Shown here: piece by piece, positions 52,801 through 60,812 of the stretch
Layout of the letters: each line of letters begins with the position of its first letter
How positions within the stretch are numbered: the stretch's first letter is position 1
Source: Paenochrobactrum pullorum
GTDB lineage: Bacteria; Pseudomonadota; Alphaproteobacteria; Rhizobiales; Rhizobiaceae
Reading direction: 5' to 3'
NCBI RefSeq assembly: GCF_041929845.1
Contig: NZ_JBHEEH010000001.1
Coordinates: 1,178,001 to 1,242,000, forward strand
DNA length: 64,000 nt
Translations under genes and position numbers: made by a program
Notes under the pieces: generated by a model
What the model saw: the letters and a program-made list of their open reading frames with translations, nothing else
The model's database searches: none
What the model was told of the DNA's origin: nothing

Positions 52801-53361
52801 GGTGAAGAACAATCAGGCCATATTAAAGAGGTTGGTTTCGAGCTTTATCAGCAAATGCTGGAAGAGGCGGTTGCCGAATTGCAGGGCACGGAAGTGGTGG
52901 AAAATAGTCAGTGGTCGCCGCAGATTTCTATCGGCACGGCTGTGATGATACCGGAAACTTATGTACCGGATCTGCAATTGCGCCTTGGTCTTTATCGTCG
53001 TCTCGCCGATCTGGAAGAAACGCAGGATATAGATGCCTTTGCCGCCGAGCTGATTGACCGTTTTGGTCCGCTGCCCGAAGAAGTGCAGCATTTGCTCAAA
53101 ATCGTCTTCATCAAGGCGCTATGCCGCAAGGCTAATGTCGAGAAACTGGATGCAGGGCCAAAGGGCATTGTTATCCAGTTCCGTGACAAGATATTCCCTA
53201 ATCCGGTCGGTCTGGTGAAAATGATTGGTGAGCAGGGTTCGCTGGCTAAAATTCGTCCGGATCAAAGCATTGTGCTGATCCGCGATTGGCCGACACCGGA
53301 AAAACGCCTCACAGGCGCGGCTGTTGTGATGACGCAGCTCGCAAAAATTGCAGCTGCGTGA
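49864..53361 (+). CDS. mfd: Transcription-repair coupling factor Mfd
   Basis: Mfd removes RNA polymerase stalled at DNA lesions and recruits UvrA. The 1165-residue protein has the UvrB-homology N-terminus (LPAWDCLPYDRVSPGADTSARR), the RNA polymerase interacting domain (GDIVVHVDHGIGKFIGL), helicase motif I GDVGFGKT at 648-655, motif II DEEQHFGV, RGRVGRSKQRAFA, and a C-terminal regulatory domain. No good ribosome binding site precedes the ATG, which lies 53 nt after sdhE. Confidence 0.98.
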   Translation: MSVFSKFGLKPSKNAHVTIDGVADGFEGFCLARLVEEVGEGGPLLFVMRDGQRVADLEQVLNFVRPDLPVLHLPAWDCLPYDRVSPGADTSARRLAALAHLSNLQQQRHPAVILTTANAVLQKLPPRAALSDQVISARPGNRLNMNELAGKLERNGFERVPTVRDVGEFAVRGGILDLFVPGTGEPVRLDFFGDTLESIRTFDPGSQRTSGNQKEFVLQPMSEITLSPEMISRFRTQYVQMFGAPSRDDALYQAISEGRRFAGMEHWLPLFYDELETVFDHAGSMPVVFDHLVVEALAERHTLVLDHYEARERQATGKEPGDSVPYKPVRPSALYMSPKQVQEHAQAAGMRIDLTPFGAPEVAGRIVIHANVQAARNFAEERAATDVNLFEVVVKYLADLRASGKKVMLAAWSDGSLDRLMQVLGEHGLEKIETVDELRTVKALSRDKITAAVLAIESGFTASDLVVVAEQDILGDRLVRRTKKRKRDQDFISDAGALTAGDIVVHVDHGIGKFIGLKTITAAGAPHDCLEIHYAGDDRLFLPVENIELLSRFGGEGSTALLDKLGGGAWQARKAKLKKRLLEIAGHLIQIAAERQMRGAPVMPPPEGLYAEFAARFPYDETEDQLSAIEAITDDLSLGRPMDRLICGDVGFGKTEVALRAAFIAALNGFQVAVVVPTTLLSRQHFKTFSARFHGLPINVAQASRLVGAKELSQVKKDVADGKVDIVVGTHALLGNGIKFKNLGLLIIDEEQHFGVKHKERLKDLKSDVHVLTLSATPIPRTLQLALTGVRELSLITTPPVDRMAVRTFISPFDPLVIRETLMREHYRGGHSFYVCPRVSDLAEINEFLDEHVPELKVAVAHGQMAPGMLDDIMNAFYEGQYDVLLSTTIVESGLDVPTANTLIVHRSDMFGLAQLYQIRGRVGRSKQRAFALFTLPVGRTLTATAERRLKVLQSLDTLGAGFQLASHDMDIRGAGNLLGEEQSGHIKEVGFELYQQMLEEAVAELQGTEVVENSQWSPQISIGTAVMIPETYVPDLQLRLGLYRRLADLEETQDIDAFAAELIDRFGPLPEEVQHLLKIVFIKALCRKANVEKLDAGPKGIVIQFRDKIFPNPVGLVKMIGEQGSLAKIRPDQSIVLIRDWPTPEKRLTGAAVVMTQLAKIAAA

Positions 53362-53406
53362 TCTCTCACGCAGCTGCTTAAATTTCAGTTGAAATGAAGT
53401 CCTTAA

Positions 53407-54084
53407 TTAACGGTCTTCAATGATGCCGGGTTCAAATCCGCTGGCGGCTTGGCTGATTGCATCAGCCAAGACTTCTGCACTTTGTGCGCCCATAACGGCA
53501 TATTTCTGATCGATAATGAAGCAAGGTACGCCGCGCACACCAATGCGGGTGGCTGTTTCGATCTCTTGGACAATATTTTGTTTGTCAGCTTCTGTTTCAA
53601 GTAGTTTTTCAATCACCGGTGCTTCAAGGCCAGCTTTATCCGCTGCTTCCACCAGCACTTTATGGTCACCGATATTTTGGCCTTGCTCGAAATAGCGTGA
53701 GAACAATTCGCCAACCAGTTTGTCTTGTGCATCCGGTATACCGGCCTGTGCTGCCCAGTGAATGACGCGATGCGCATCCAATGTGTTGGGTGCTATTTCA
53801 ATTGCATCGAAATCAAATTCGATATCATTATCTTCGCCAAGTTTAATCAGCTGATCGTGAATTTCATTAATCCGCGACGCAGAACCCAGTTTTTCTTTTA
53901 TATAGGCTTGGCGGTCTTTGCCACCAGACGGAATGGTCGGGTCAAGTTGATAAGGACGCCAGCGAACTGTGGCTTCCACATCTGGCAGCAGTTCTAAAGC
54001 CTGCTGTAAGCGTTTGCGGCCTACAAAGCACCACGGGCATACCACATCCGATATAACATCGATGGTTATTGGTTTGGCAGGCAT
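53407..54084 (-). CDS. DsbA family oxidoreductase (FrnE-like)
   Basis: This 225-residue protein has a thioredoxin fold with active site CPWC in ISDVVCPWCFVGRKRL, a helical insertion (NTLDAHRVIHWAAQAG), and the cis-Pro loop RGVPCFII. There is no signal peptide, so it is probably cytoplasmic, like FrnE and 2-hydroxychromene isomerase relatives linked to redox stress. AAAAGGATAAATC precedes the ATG. It is monocistronic. Confidence 0.9.
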   Translation of the reverse strand: MPAKPITIDVISDVVCPWCFVGRKRLQQALELLPDVEATVRWRPYQLDPTIPSGGKDRQAYIKEKLGSASRINEIHDQLIKLGEDNDIEFDFDAIEIAPNTLDAHRVIHWAAQAGIPDAQDKLVGELFSRYFEQGQNIGDHKVLVEAADKAGLEAPVIEKLLETEADKQNIVQEIETATRIGVRGVPCFIIDQKYAVMGAQSAEVLADAISQAASGFEPGIIEDR

Positions 54085-54209
54085 GATTTATCCTTTTAAA
54101 AATGCACTTTTCATTCACAAAACATATTCAGGACTTGACTTTATTGTAAGGGGAAACTTTGTTTTGTGCTGGCAAAATTATACTTTTCTCACAGGTGTTA
54201 CATTTTAGG

Positions 54210-54287
54210 TTAAAAGAAGAAATACCAGATAACCAACACTGCAAAAAACGGCACGCCCATCATCCATAAAATTCCTGCACGTAACAT
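54210..54287 (-). CDS. 25-residue putative membrane protein
   Basis: A 26-codon ORF encodes MLRAGILWMMGVPFFAVLVI followed by WYFFF: one hydrophobic helix with a single Arg near the N-terminus. AAAGGAGA lies 6 nt before the ATG, a near-perfect ribosome binding site. Very short proteins beginning with Met-Leu-(Arg/Lys) and containing a GVP turn occur, as I recall, in many Hyphomicrobiales, usually unannotated. Function is unknown. It is upstream of the FrnE-like gene on the same strand. Confidence 0.6.
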   Translation of the reverse strand: MLRAGILWMMGVPFFAVLVIWYFFF

Positions 54288-54727
54288 GAGTGTCTCCTTT
54301 TTCAAATTCTTTATTGGTTTGTTTACAAAGCTCATTGGTGAAAAAAGCTTCTATAAAAAAGCAAACTGCTGACGCGGAAAATGGTTCCGCTTTTATTGAA
54401 AAATCAGATAATATAAGTAGCGATTTTGGCATTTTGCAGCTGGATTTGAAGCGCTTTCAGGTGGCTTTGAAGTAAAAAACTGATTCATTGATCCGTATTT
54501 TTGATGGTTTCGGCAAACTTTTATCAAACCCTTATTCTCTTGTTTGGAGCATTTGGGAGGGGATAAAACCTGTTTGAGTTAATTAATTTCATGCTGCTCT
54601 GTCCCTTGTGGAATACGGGATCGAGCAAGATTTAGAAGTGTCTCATATGAATAGAATCTCGTGTTCGGGTGGACACGAAATGAAATATCTATATAATAAT
54701 CGTGAAATCTGAATTTGGTGATTTTTT

Positions 54728-54770
54728 TATACTAAAATTTTTAAGTTTATACTTATGGTTTTAGTATAAT
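54728..54770 (+). promoter_or_regulatory. choV promoter region with long dyad
   Basis: TATACTAAAA (54728-54737) and TTTTAGTATA (54759-54768) are perfect inverted repeats 21 nt apart. A second small dyad, AAGT/ACTT, lies near the same centre. A TATAAT (54765-54770) overlaps the right arm, so a bound regulator would block or position RNA polymerase. No clear -35 is seen. Confidence 0.5.
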
Positions 54771-54833
54771 AATTCATGTTTACTTGTTTAAGGAGGTTAG
54801 GTCTGCCCGACAAGGCAGGGTTAATTTTAATGT

Positions 54834-56066
54834 ATGGTATTTATTACGGATAACGATAGTAAAGAAACTTCCGAAAAAATAAAAATCTCTTTGAAAAATG
54901 TTTTCAAAGTTTTTGGCGACCGACCGGAGCGCGCTCTAAAAGAATTAAAGTCCGGAAAATCCAAGACTGATATTCATCGAGAAACTGGCTGTACCATTGG
55001 TGTGGATGATGCCGGATTTGATATTATGGAAGGTGAGATTTTCGTTATTATGGGGCTTTCAGGCTCCGGAAAATCAACACTGTTACGATTGCTGAACCGC
55101 CTCATTGAACCAACTTCCGGTGTCATTGAAGTTGATGGCCGCGACATAACCAAAATGTCGAAAGCCGAACTGATTGATCTGCGCCGCCGTGATATGAGTA
55201 TGGTTTTCCAGTCGTTTGCGTTGTTGCCGAACCGAACTGTGTTGAATAATGCAGCTTTTGGTTTGGAAATTGCCGGTGTTGGTGAAGCCGAACGTCATGA
55301 AAAAGCGATGAAAACGCTTGCAGCTGTTGGCCTTGAGGCCTATGCGCATAGCAAGCCTGATGAATTATCAGGTGGTATGAAGCAGCGCGTTGGTTTGGCG
55401 CGTGCTCTGGCAAGCGAGCCGACTATTTTGCTGATGGATGAAGCTTTCTCGGCTCTTGACCCACTTATCCGTACTGAAATGCAGGATGAACTCATCCGCT
55501 TGCAATCAGAAAACAGCCGCACCATTATTTTCGTCAGTCACGATCTGGATGAAGCAATGCGTATTGGTGACCGTATTTGCATTATGCAGCATGGCAAGGT
55601 TGTGCAGGTGGGAACACCGGATGAAATCGTCTCGCAACCAGCCAATGACTATGTGCGTTCCTTCTTCCGAAATGTGGATGTTTCACAGGTCTTCAAGGCA
55701 GGCGACATTGCCCGCAGCACACAATTGACCATTATTGAGCGTCATGGTGTTTCTGCTGCGGCAGCACTAAAACAAATGGAAAGTGCCGGTCGTGAAGTGG
55801 CAATCATTGTTGGTCGTGATCGTGGTTATCATGGTATGATCAGTAAGGATGCGCTGATTGAGCGCTTGAAATCTAAAGTTGAGCAGCCTTACCGTGAAGC
55901 TTTCATTCCGGATTTAGAGCCGATACAGGCGGAAGAATCCTTGTCTGATGTGCTGGGGCGTGTGGCTGAAAGCCGCTGGCCTGTACCGGTGGTGGATGAA
56001 AATAACCGCTATATTGGTGCGATCAGCAAGACTGCACTGCTTGAAACTCTCGACCGTGCCGGTTGA
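54834..56066 (+). CDS. choV: Choline/glycine betaine ABC transporter ATP-binding protein
   Basis: This is the ATPase of a ProV/OpuAA-type importer. The 410-residue protein has Walker A GLSGSGKST (74-82), signature LSGGMKQR, Walker B ILLMDEAFSALDP, and a C-terminal pair of CBS domains (about 290-405) found in osmoprotectant importers. The N-terminal KVFGDRPERALKEL is typical. With the permease and binding protein downstream it matches choXWV of Sinorhizobium and Brucella. AGGAGG lies 38 nt upstream of the ATG with a small hairpin (CTGCC/GGCAG, 54803-54818) between them, an odd placement, so the start or initiation mode is uncertain. Confidence 0.92.
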   Translation: MVFITDNDSKETSEKIKISLKNVFKVFGDRPERALKELKSGKSKTDIHRETGCTIGVDDAGFDIMEGEIFVIMGLSGSGKSTLLRLLNRLIEPTSGVIEVDGRDITKMSKAELIDLRRRDMSMVFQSFALLPNRTVLNNAAFGLEIAGVGEAERHEKAMKTLAAVGLEAYAHSKPDELSGGMKQRVGLARALASEPTILLMDEAFSALDPLIRTEMQDELIRLQSENSRTIIFVSHDLDEAMRIGDRICIMQHGKVVQVGTPDEIVSQPANDYVRSFFRNVDVSQVFKAGDIARSTQLTIIERHGVSAAAALKQMESAGREVAIIVGRDRGYHGMISKDALIERLKSKVEQPYREAFIPDLEPIQAEESLSDVLGRVAESRWPVPVVDENNRYIGAISKTALLETLDRAG

Positions 56067-56158
56067 GCGCAACCATTCTGCTTCTTGTGAAGCATTGGAA
56101 TTGTGTGCGTGGAAACAAAGATAAGGATGCATAAAAGCATCCGGAACGGACGGATAAA

Positions 56159-57064
56159 ATGAATTTCGAATTTAGTATCGGTAAAGGTGCCGATATTCTC
56201 GTCAATTATATTCTAGATCACTTCACTCCGCTGCTGGACGCAATTTCTGCGGCCATCGGGCTGGTAACCGGCAGCATCCAACAGGTCTTGCTGTCATTGC
56301 CACCATTGGCTGGCATCATTATTTTGGCAGCGCTCAGCCTGTGGCGCGTTGGTGGAAAATTTGCTATTTTTACACTGATCGCGATGGCACTAGTGCTGCA
56401 TATGGGGCTTTGGTCAGGCATGATGCAAAGCCTGTCACTCGTGCTGGCGGCAACAATTATTGCCATGCTGATTGGTATACCGCTCGGCATTTGGATGGCG
56501 CGCAGTGAAACAGTGGCGACCATCACGCGCCCAGTGCTCGATCTGATGCAAACCATGCCGGCCTTTGTTTATCTCATTCCGGCTGCGATGTTCTTTGGTC
56601 TTGGCGCTGTGCCAGGCACCATTGCAACAGTTATTTTCTCGATGCCGCCAGTGGTGCGTCTTACCAATCTTGGTATTCGTCAGGTTGATGGCGAATTTAT
56701 TGAAGCTGGTCTTGCCTTTGGTTGTACCGGCAAACAGCTTCTGTTCAAGGTACAATTACCCAATGCCATGCCGTCCATTATGGCGGGTGTAAATCAGACC
56801 ATCATGCTGTCGCTGTCGATGGTAGTGATCGCATCCATGATTGGTGCGGGTGGTCTTGGTAATACGGTTCTCACCGGCATTCAGCGCCTTGATGTGGGCA
56901 CTGGTTTTGAAGGTGGTCTGGCCGTGGTTATTCTGGCGGTCGTGCTTGACCGGATTACCCAGAGTTTTGGCAAGGAGCGTTCGGGCTTCCTCAAGCGCCT
57001 TGCTTTTTTCAAGAAAAATGGAAGCGACGAAAAACAGCCTGTGCTGAATAAACAGGAAGCATAA
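56159..57064 (+). CDS. choW: Choline/glycine betaine ABC transporter permease
   Basis: ChoW is the membrane subunit of the importer. The 301-residue protein has about six hydrophobic helices and the binding-protein-dependent permease block (LAFGCTGKQLLFKVQLPNAMPSIMAGVNQTIM, in parts) that contacts the ATPase. PAFVYLIPAAMFFGLGAVPG is typical of ProW/OpuAB. It lies 92 nt after choV and 105 nt before choX in the same direction. Confidence 0.93.
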   Translation: MNFEFSIGKGADILVNYILDHFTPLLDAISAAIGLVTGSIQQVLLSLPPLAGIIILAALSLWRVGGKFAIFTLIAMALVLHMGLWSGMMQSLSLVLAATIIAMLIGIPLGIWMARSETVATITRPVLDLMQTMPAFVYLIPAAMFFGLGAVPGTIATVIFSMPPVVRLTNLGIRQVDGEFIEAGLAFGCTGKQLLFKVQLPNAMPSIMAGVNQTIMLSLSMVVIASMIGAGGLGNTVLTGIQRLDVGTGFEGGLAVVILAVVLDRITQSFGKERSGFLKRLAFFKKNGSDEKQPVLNKQEA

Positions 57065-57169
57065 AAGCTGTTTGATAGTGAATTTATGCATCACTTTTTG
57101 AATTGTTCTTTCAAAAATTGAACACATGAAGCGATGCATTTAAAAAATAAAAACCGAAAAGGAGAAGAT

Positions 57170-58036
57170 ATGTTTGGGAAACTGACACGTCTAAGCCTGG
57201 CGGCATTGCTGGCGGGAACTATGGCAACTTCAGCATTGGCACAGGATGCTAAGACCGTAAAACTGGGTTGGGCACCGTGGTCTGATGCGGAGTTTGTTAC
57301 CAAGCTCGCAGCCAAGCTTCTCGAAGATAAATATGGCCAGAAGGTCGAGCTGGTTCAGACCGATGTAGCACCGCTTTATCAGGGCGTAAGCCGTGGTGAT
57401 CTGGACGCGATGATGATGGCATGGCTGCCTGCAACGCACGAAGATTATTATAAGCGTGTGGAAAGCAAGGTTGAAAACTTAGGGCCCGTCTATGAGGGCG
57501 CAAAGCTTGGCTGGGTAGTGCCGGCATATATTCCGGAAAGCGAGATTAACTCGATTGAAGATCTGAAAAAGGCTGAAGTTCAGGAAAAACTGAAAGGCCA
57601 GATTCAGGGCATTGATCCGGGTGCCGGTCTCACCCGCTTGTCGGAAGAAGCGGTTAAATCTTATGGTTTGAATTACAAATTACAGATTTCCAGTGAAGCA
57701 GCGATGCTCACAACTGTTGATCGTGAAATGCGTAAAGACGGTTGGTTTGTCGCTACCGCTTGGAGCCCGCATTGGATGTTCGGTAAATATAAGCTGCGTT
57801 ATATTGACGATCCGGAAAAAGCTTTAGGCGATGCCGAACATGTCGATGTATTGGCGCGTCAGGGCTTTTCAGAAGAAAATCCTGAAGCTGCCGGTTTCTT
57901 GAAACGGATGAAACTGCCGATTGATGAGCTGGAAGCTGCGATGTTCAATGCGCAGGAAACTTCTTATGAAAAAGCGGTCGATAAATATATTGAAGAAAAC
58001 CCTGACCGCATCAAGGAATGGGTTGAAGACAAATAA
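57170..58036 (+). CDS. choX: Choline/glycine betaine ABC transporter substrate-binding protein
   Basis: ChoX is the periplasmic receptor. The 288-residue protein has a clear signal peptide (residues 1-24, cleaved after ALA) and an OpuAC domain: VKLGWAPWSDAEFVTKLAA, MMMAWLPATHEDYY, GIDPGAGLTRLSEEA, and WSPHWMFGKYKLRYIDDP, which supply the aromatic residues of the quaternary-ammonium box. The start at 57170 has AAAGGAGAAGAT; an upstream ATG at 57134 would bury the signal peptide. Substrate is choline or betaine by homology. A terminator follows. Confidence 0.93.
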   Translation: MFGKLTRLSLAALLAGTMATSALAQDAKTVKLGWAPWSDAEFVTKLAAKLLEDKYGQKVELVQTDVAPLYQGVSRGDLDAMMMAWLPATHEDYYKRVESKVENLGPVYEGAKLGWVVPAYIPESEINSIEDLKKAEVQEKLKGQIQGIDPGAGLTRLSEEAVKSYGLNYKLQISSEAAMLTTVDREMRKDGWFVATAWSPHWMFGKYKLRYIDDPEKALGDAEHVDVLARQGFSEENPEAAGFLKRMKLPIDELEAAMFNAQETSYEKAVDKYIEENPDRIKEWVEDK

Positions 58037-58044
58037 GTAAACTC

Positions 58045-58081
58045 AAAGCGGCGGTTTCTAATATGAAGCCGCCGCTTTTTT
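58045..58081. terminator. Terminator after choX
   Basis: AAGCGGCGG and CCGCCGCTT form the core of a long stem with a short loop, followed by TTTTT. It can also stop the convergent EamA gene. Confidence 0.88.
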
Positions 58082-58083
58082 AA

Positions 58084-58968
58084 TTAGCTGCGGCGAGCAA
58101 ATAAAATGCCGCAAATAATGATGATACCGCCGATAATCTGCATCATACCGATTGGCTCATTAAGGATGAGCCATGCCAGAATGGCAGCCACAACCGGTTG
58201 GATCAGCAAAGTCAGCGATGAGAATGAGGCAGGCAGATAGGCCAGAGCATAGGTGATTAGCCCCTGACCGCCTGCATGGGCAATGAGAGCAAGCCCGATG
58301 AGAATTCCCCAGCCATAAAGGGTCAGTGGAAACAGATTGGTTTCAAACGCCACAGATACGATCAGCATGGCAAGGCTGGCGGAGATTGTACTGGCAATCA
58401 TGATTTGCATGGCGGTAAACTTTGCCCGCAGCTTGCCAAGAAATAAAATATAACCGGCATAAAACATTGCCGCTATCAGAGCGAGGCCGTCACCTTTGAC
58501 CTGACCATCAGTCAGTCCTGCCACGCCGCCCTTTAAAACCACCAAACCAATACAAGCAAGTATGAGGCCGATGACAAAAGGGCGGGTCGGGCGGATGCCC
58601 AAGAATATCCACGCACCGGCTGCCACGAAAATAGGCGCCATATTGGCAAGCAATGTCGCATTGGCAACAGTGGTGATGTTGAGAGCTGCATGCCAGAGCG
58701 CCAGATCACCTGCTAAAAATAAACCCGGAATACCAAGTTCAAAATAGTCACTCCAAGTGGTTGTTTCCGCTCTTTGCACCGGTGTGATAAATATTTTATC
58801 GATAGCCAATAAAGGCAGCAATGCTAATGCTAGACGCCAGAAAGCTGTTGCCAGTGGACCGGTTTCGGAAAGGCGAACAAAAATAGGAGAGGTTCCGATA
58901 GCCACCCCACCCAAAAAGAGCGCAATCATAGCCAGATTTACGGGAGTTTTTTTAGAGCTCGCAAACAT
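58084..58968 (-). CDS. EamA/DMT superfamily transporter
   Basis: The 294-residue inner-membrane protein has ten hydrophobic helices in two EamA repeats (first starting LGGVAIGTSPIFVRLSETGP, second starting GDGLALIAAMFYAGYILFLGK). Members export amino acids or other metabolites; the substrate is not predictable. The start at 58968 is chosen because the preceding 16 residues do not resemble the family, but the ribosome binding site is weak. It converges on choX. Confidence 0.85.
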   Translation of the reverse strand: MFASSKKTPVNLAMIALFLGGVAIGTSPIFVRLSETGPLATAFWRLALALLPLLAIDKIFITPVQRAETTTWSDYFELGIPGLFLAGDLALWHAALNITTVANATLLANMAPIFVAAGAWIFLGIRPTRPFVIGLILACIGLVVLKGGVAGLTDGQVKGDGLALIAAMFYAGYILFLGKLRAKFTAMQIMIASTISASLAMLIVSVAFETNLFPLTLYGWGILIGLALIAHAGGQGLITYALAYLPASFSSLTLLIQPVVAAILAWLILNEPIGMMQIIGGIIIICGILFARRS

Positions 58969-59072
58969 TATTTCGCCAATACAAAAAAACAAACCGGCGG
59001 GCATGCTTACGGGCAAAATAGTTTGCCATTCAGGGATGCTTATTAAGCATTTGCTGTCGGTTGGGAAAGAAT

Positions 59073-59097
59073 AAAAGAGCCGCGAAACGGCTCTTTT
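59073..59097. terminator. Bidirectional terminator
   Basis: AAAAGAGCCG and CGGCTCTTTT form a 10-bp stem with a CGAAA loop. It ends the dehydrogenase gene on the minus strand, before the EamA gene. Confidence 0.85.
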
Positions 59098-59151
59098 GAA
59101 AGTTATTAAAAGATAATCATCGACAATGCAACGTAAAGAGCCGGATGAAAA

Positions 59152-60021
59152 TTATTGTTCCAGTCGGGCAAGCAAAGAAGACGTGTCCCAACGGCCACCA
59201 CCCAGTTTTTGTACTTCTTTATAAAACTGATCGACCAACGCTGTCACAGGCAGCATTGCACCATTGCGGTTGGCTTCATCAAGGCAGATGCTTAAATCCT
59301 TGCGCATCCAGTCCACAGCAAAACCGTGATTATATTCGCCTTGATCCATGGTCTTGTGACGGTTTTCCATCTGCCATGAGCCAGCTGCCCCCTTTGAGAG
59401 CACTTCGATCAGTTTGCTGATATCAAGTCCGGCTTTTTTGCCAAAATGAATACCTTCTGCCAGACCTTGTACAACGCCGGCAATGCAAATCTGGTTGACC
59501 ATTTTGGCCAATTGTCCGGCGCCGACTGGCCCCATCAAGCCGACTGAACGGGCAAAGGCCTCAATCACCGGTTTTGCCGTGTTGAAATCATTTTCATCTG
59601 CACCGACCATAACGGTGAGTGCGCCGTTTTCGGCTCCTGCCTGACCACCAGAAACAGGTGCATCCATGAATTTGAAACCGGCTTTTTGTGCCGCTTCACC
59701 AAGTTCTCTGGCAATGGCTGCGGAAGCGGTGGTGTTATCAATGAAAAAAGCGCCCTTTTTCATGGATGAAAAAGCACCATTTTCACCTAAAGTAACAGAG
59801 CGCAAATCATCATCATTGCCAACGCAGGCAAAAACAAAATCGGCATCTTTGGCGGCTTCCGCAGGTGTGGCGGCGAAGATTCCGCCAAATTCTTTGGCCC
59901 ATTTTTCAGCCTTCCCAGTGGTCCGGTTGTAAACGGTTACTTCATGGCCACCCTTGTTTTTAAGGTGACCGGCCATTGGATACCCCATAACCCCAAGACC
60001 GAGATAAGCAACTTTTGCCAT
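59152..60021 (-). CDS. 3-hydroxyisobutyrate dehydrogenase family protein
   Basis: This 289-residue NAD(P)-dependent beta-hydroxyacid dehydrogenase has the Rossmann motif GLGVMGYPMAGHL, the substrate loop DAPVSGGQAGAENGALTVMVG, the catalytic Lys in GAGQLAKMVNQI, and KDLSICLDEA near the end. Tartronate semialdehyde reductase, 3-hydroxyisobutyrate dehydrogenase and glyoxylate/succinic semialdehyde reductase all fit; I do not assign a symbol. AAAGGAA lies 10 nt before the ATG. Confidence 0.9.
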   Translation of the reverse strand: MAKVAYLGLGVMGYPMAGHLKNKGGHEVTVYNRTTGKAEKWAKEFGGIFAATPAEAAKDADFVFACVGNDDDLRSVTLGENGAFSSMKKGAFFIDNTTASAAIARELGEAAQKAGFKFMDAPVSGGQAGAENGALTVMVGADENDFNTAKPVIEAFARSVGLMGPVGAGQLAKMVNQICIAGVVQGLAEGIHFGKKAGLDISKLIEVLSKGAAGSWQMENRHKTMDQGEYNHGFAVDWMRKDLSICLDEANRNGAMLPVTALVDQFYKEVQKLGGGRWDTSSLLARLEQ

Positions 60022-60087
60022 AGTAGAAATTCCTTTTTGAGCATTTCCGGAAGACGTACGGAGCAGTTTTTCCCGGATAATACGTAA

Positions 60088-60136
60088 AACAAAAAATAAG
60101 AGCGGTTCAACGATTTCGTTTTATTGGAGCCGCTCT
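60088..60136 (-). terminator. Terminator after the GST gene
   Basis: AGAGCGGTTC (60099-60108) and GAGCCGCTCT (60127-60136) pair with one G-T. On the minus strand TTATTTTTTG follows the stem. Confidence 0.8.
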
Positions 60137-60148
60137 GCTGCTGACCGA

Positions 60149-60766
60149 TTATTCAATAGTGGTCATAACGCGGTCACGATAATGAGGACGTACCACCAAT
60201 TGCTGATACCAGCGCTCAATATGAGGCAATGATGGACGGTCGAGTGGCAAAGCAAACCATAAATAGAGATTGGCCCCCAAAGGAATGTCGCCGATGCCGA
60301 AAGTTTTGCCGGACATCCATTCATTATCAGCCAGATGCGCATTGGCAATCTCAAGCACTTTGGCAAGGTCGGCCACGGATTGTTCCAGTATTTTCGGGTC
60401 GCGTTCATCTTGCGGCAAACGCACTGCATGCTGGATGATATTGCGGAAATGCGGTGCAACGGAATTTGATGTCCAGTCCATCCATTTTTCAGCGGCTGCA
60501 CGTTCGGCAGGGTCTTCTATCCAAAGGCTTTCTTTGCCATATTTTGCCGCCAGATAGCGCACAATGACATTGGATTCCCAAAGGTAAAACATACCGTCTT
60601 CCAAAAGCGGCACCTTGCCGTTGGGATTGCGCTTTAGAAATTCAGGATTGTCCAGGCCACCATATTTGCCACCGGCATGGATATATTCCACATCCTGTCC
60701 GAGTTCAGCGGCTGTCCAAAGCGTCTTTTTGACATTGCCTGAATTATCGCGTCCCCAGATTTTCAT
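60149..60766 (-). CDS. Glutathione S-transferase family protein
   Basis: The 205-residue cytoplasmic protein has an N-terminal thioredoxin-like domain (MKIWGRDNSGNVKKTLW, then NPNGKVPLLEDGMFYLWESNVI with the cis-Pro and the ES motif that bind glutathione) and a C-terminal all-helical domain (GKTFGIGDIPLGANLYLW). Its substrate is unknown. The start at 60766 follows AAAGGGA; an upstream ATG at 60790 overlaps it less well. It lies after the amino acid transporter on the same strand. Confidence 0.88.
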   Translation of the reverse strand: MKIWGRDNSGNVKKTLWTAAELGQDVEYIHAGGKYGGLDNPEFLKRNPNGKVPLLEDGMFYLWESNVIVRYLAAKYGKESLWIEDPAERAAAEKWMDWTSNSVAPHFRNIIQHAVRLPQDERDPKILEQSVADLAKVLEIANAHLADNEWMSGKTFGIGDIPLGANLYLWFALPLDRPSLPHIERWYQQLVVRPHYRDRVMTTIE

Positions 60767-60812
60767 GTTTTTCCCTTTGCGTTTTGTCATATCAGGTCAT
60801 TAAATACGCATA

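Larger units (their letters stand above)
54085..54833. other. Gap between the FrnE-like gene and choV
   Basis: This 750-nt AT-rich region contains a 25-codon ORF on the minus strand (54210-54287), a small stem GCGGAA/TTCCGC followed by TTTTATT (54374-54397), a dyad TCGTGT/ACACGA near 54658-54678, and the choV promoter region at its right end. No larger gene is supported. Confidence 0.5.

Noticed and set aside
54290..54475. 61-codon plus-strand ORF
   Set aside because: GTG start without a ribosome binding site in AT-rich intergenic DNA, and no hydrophobic or domain pattern.
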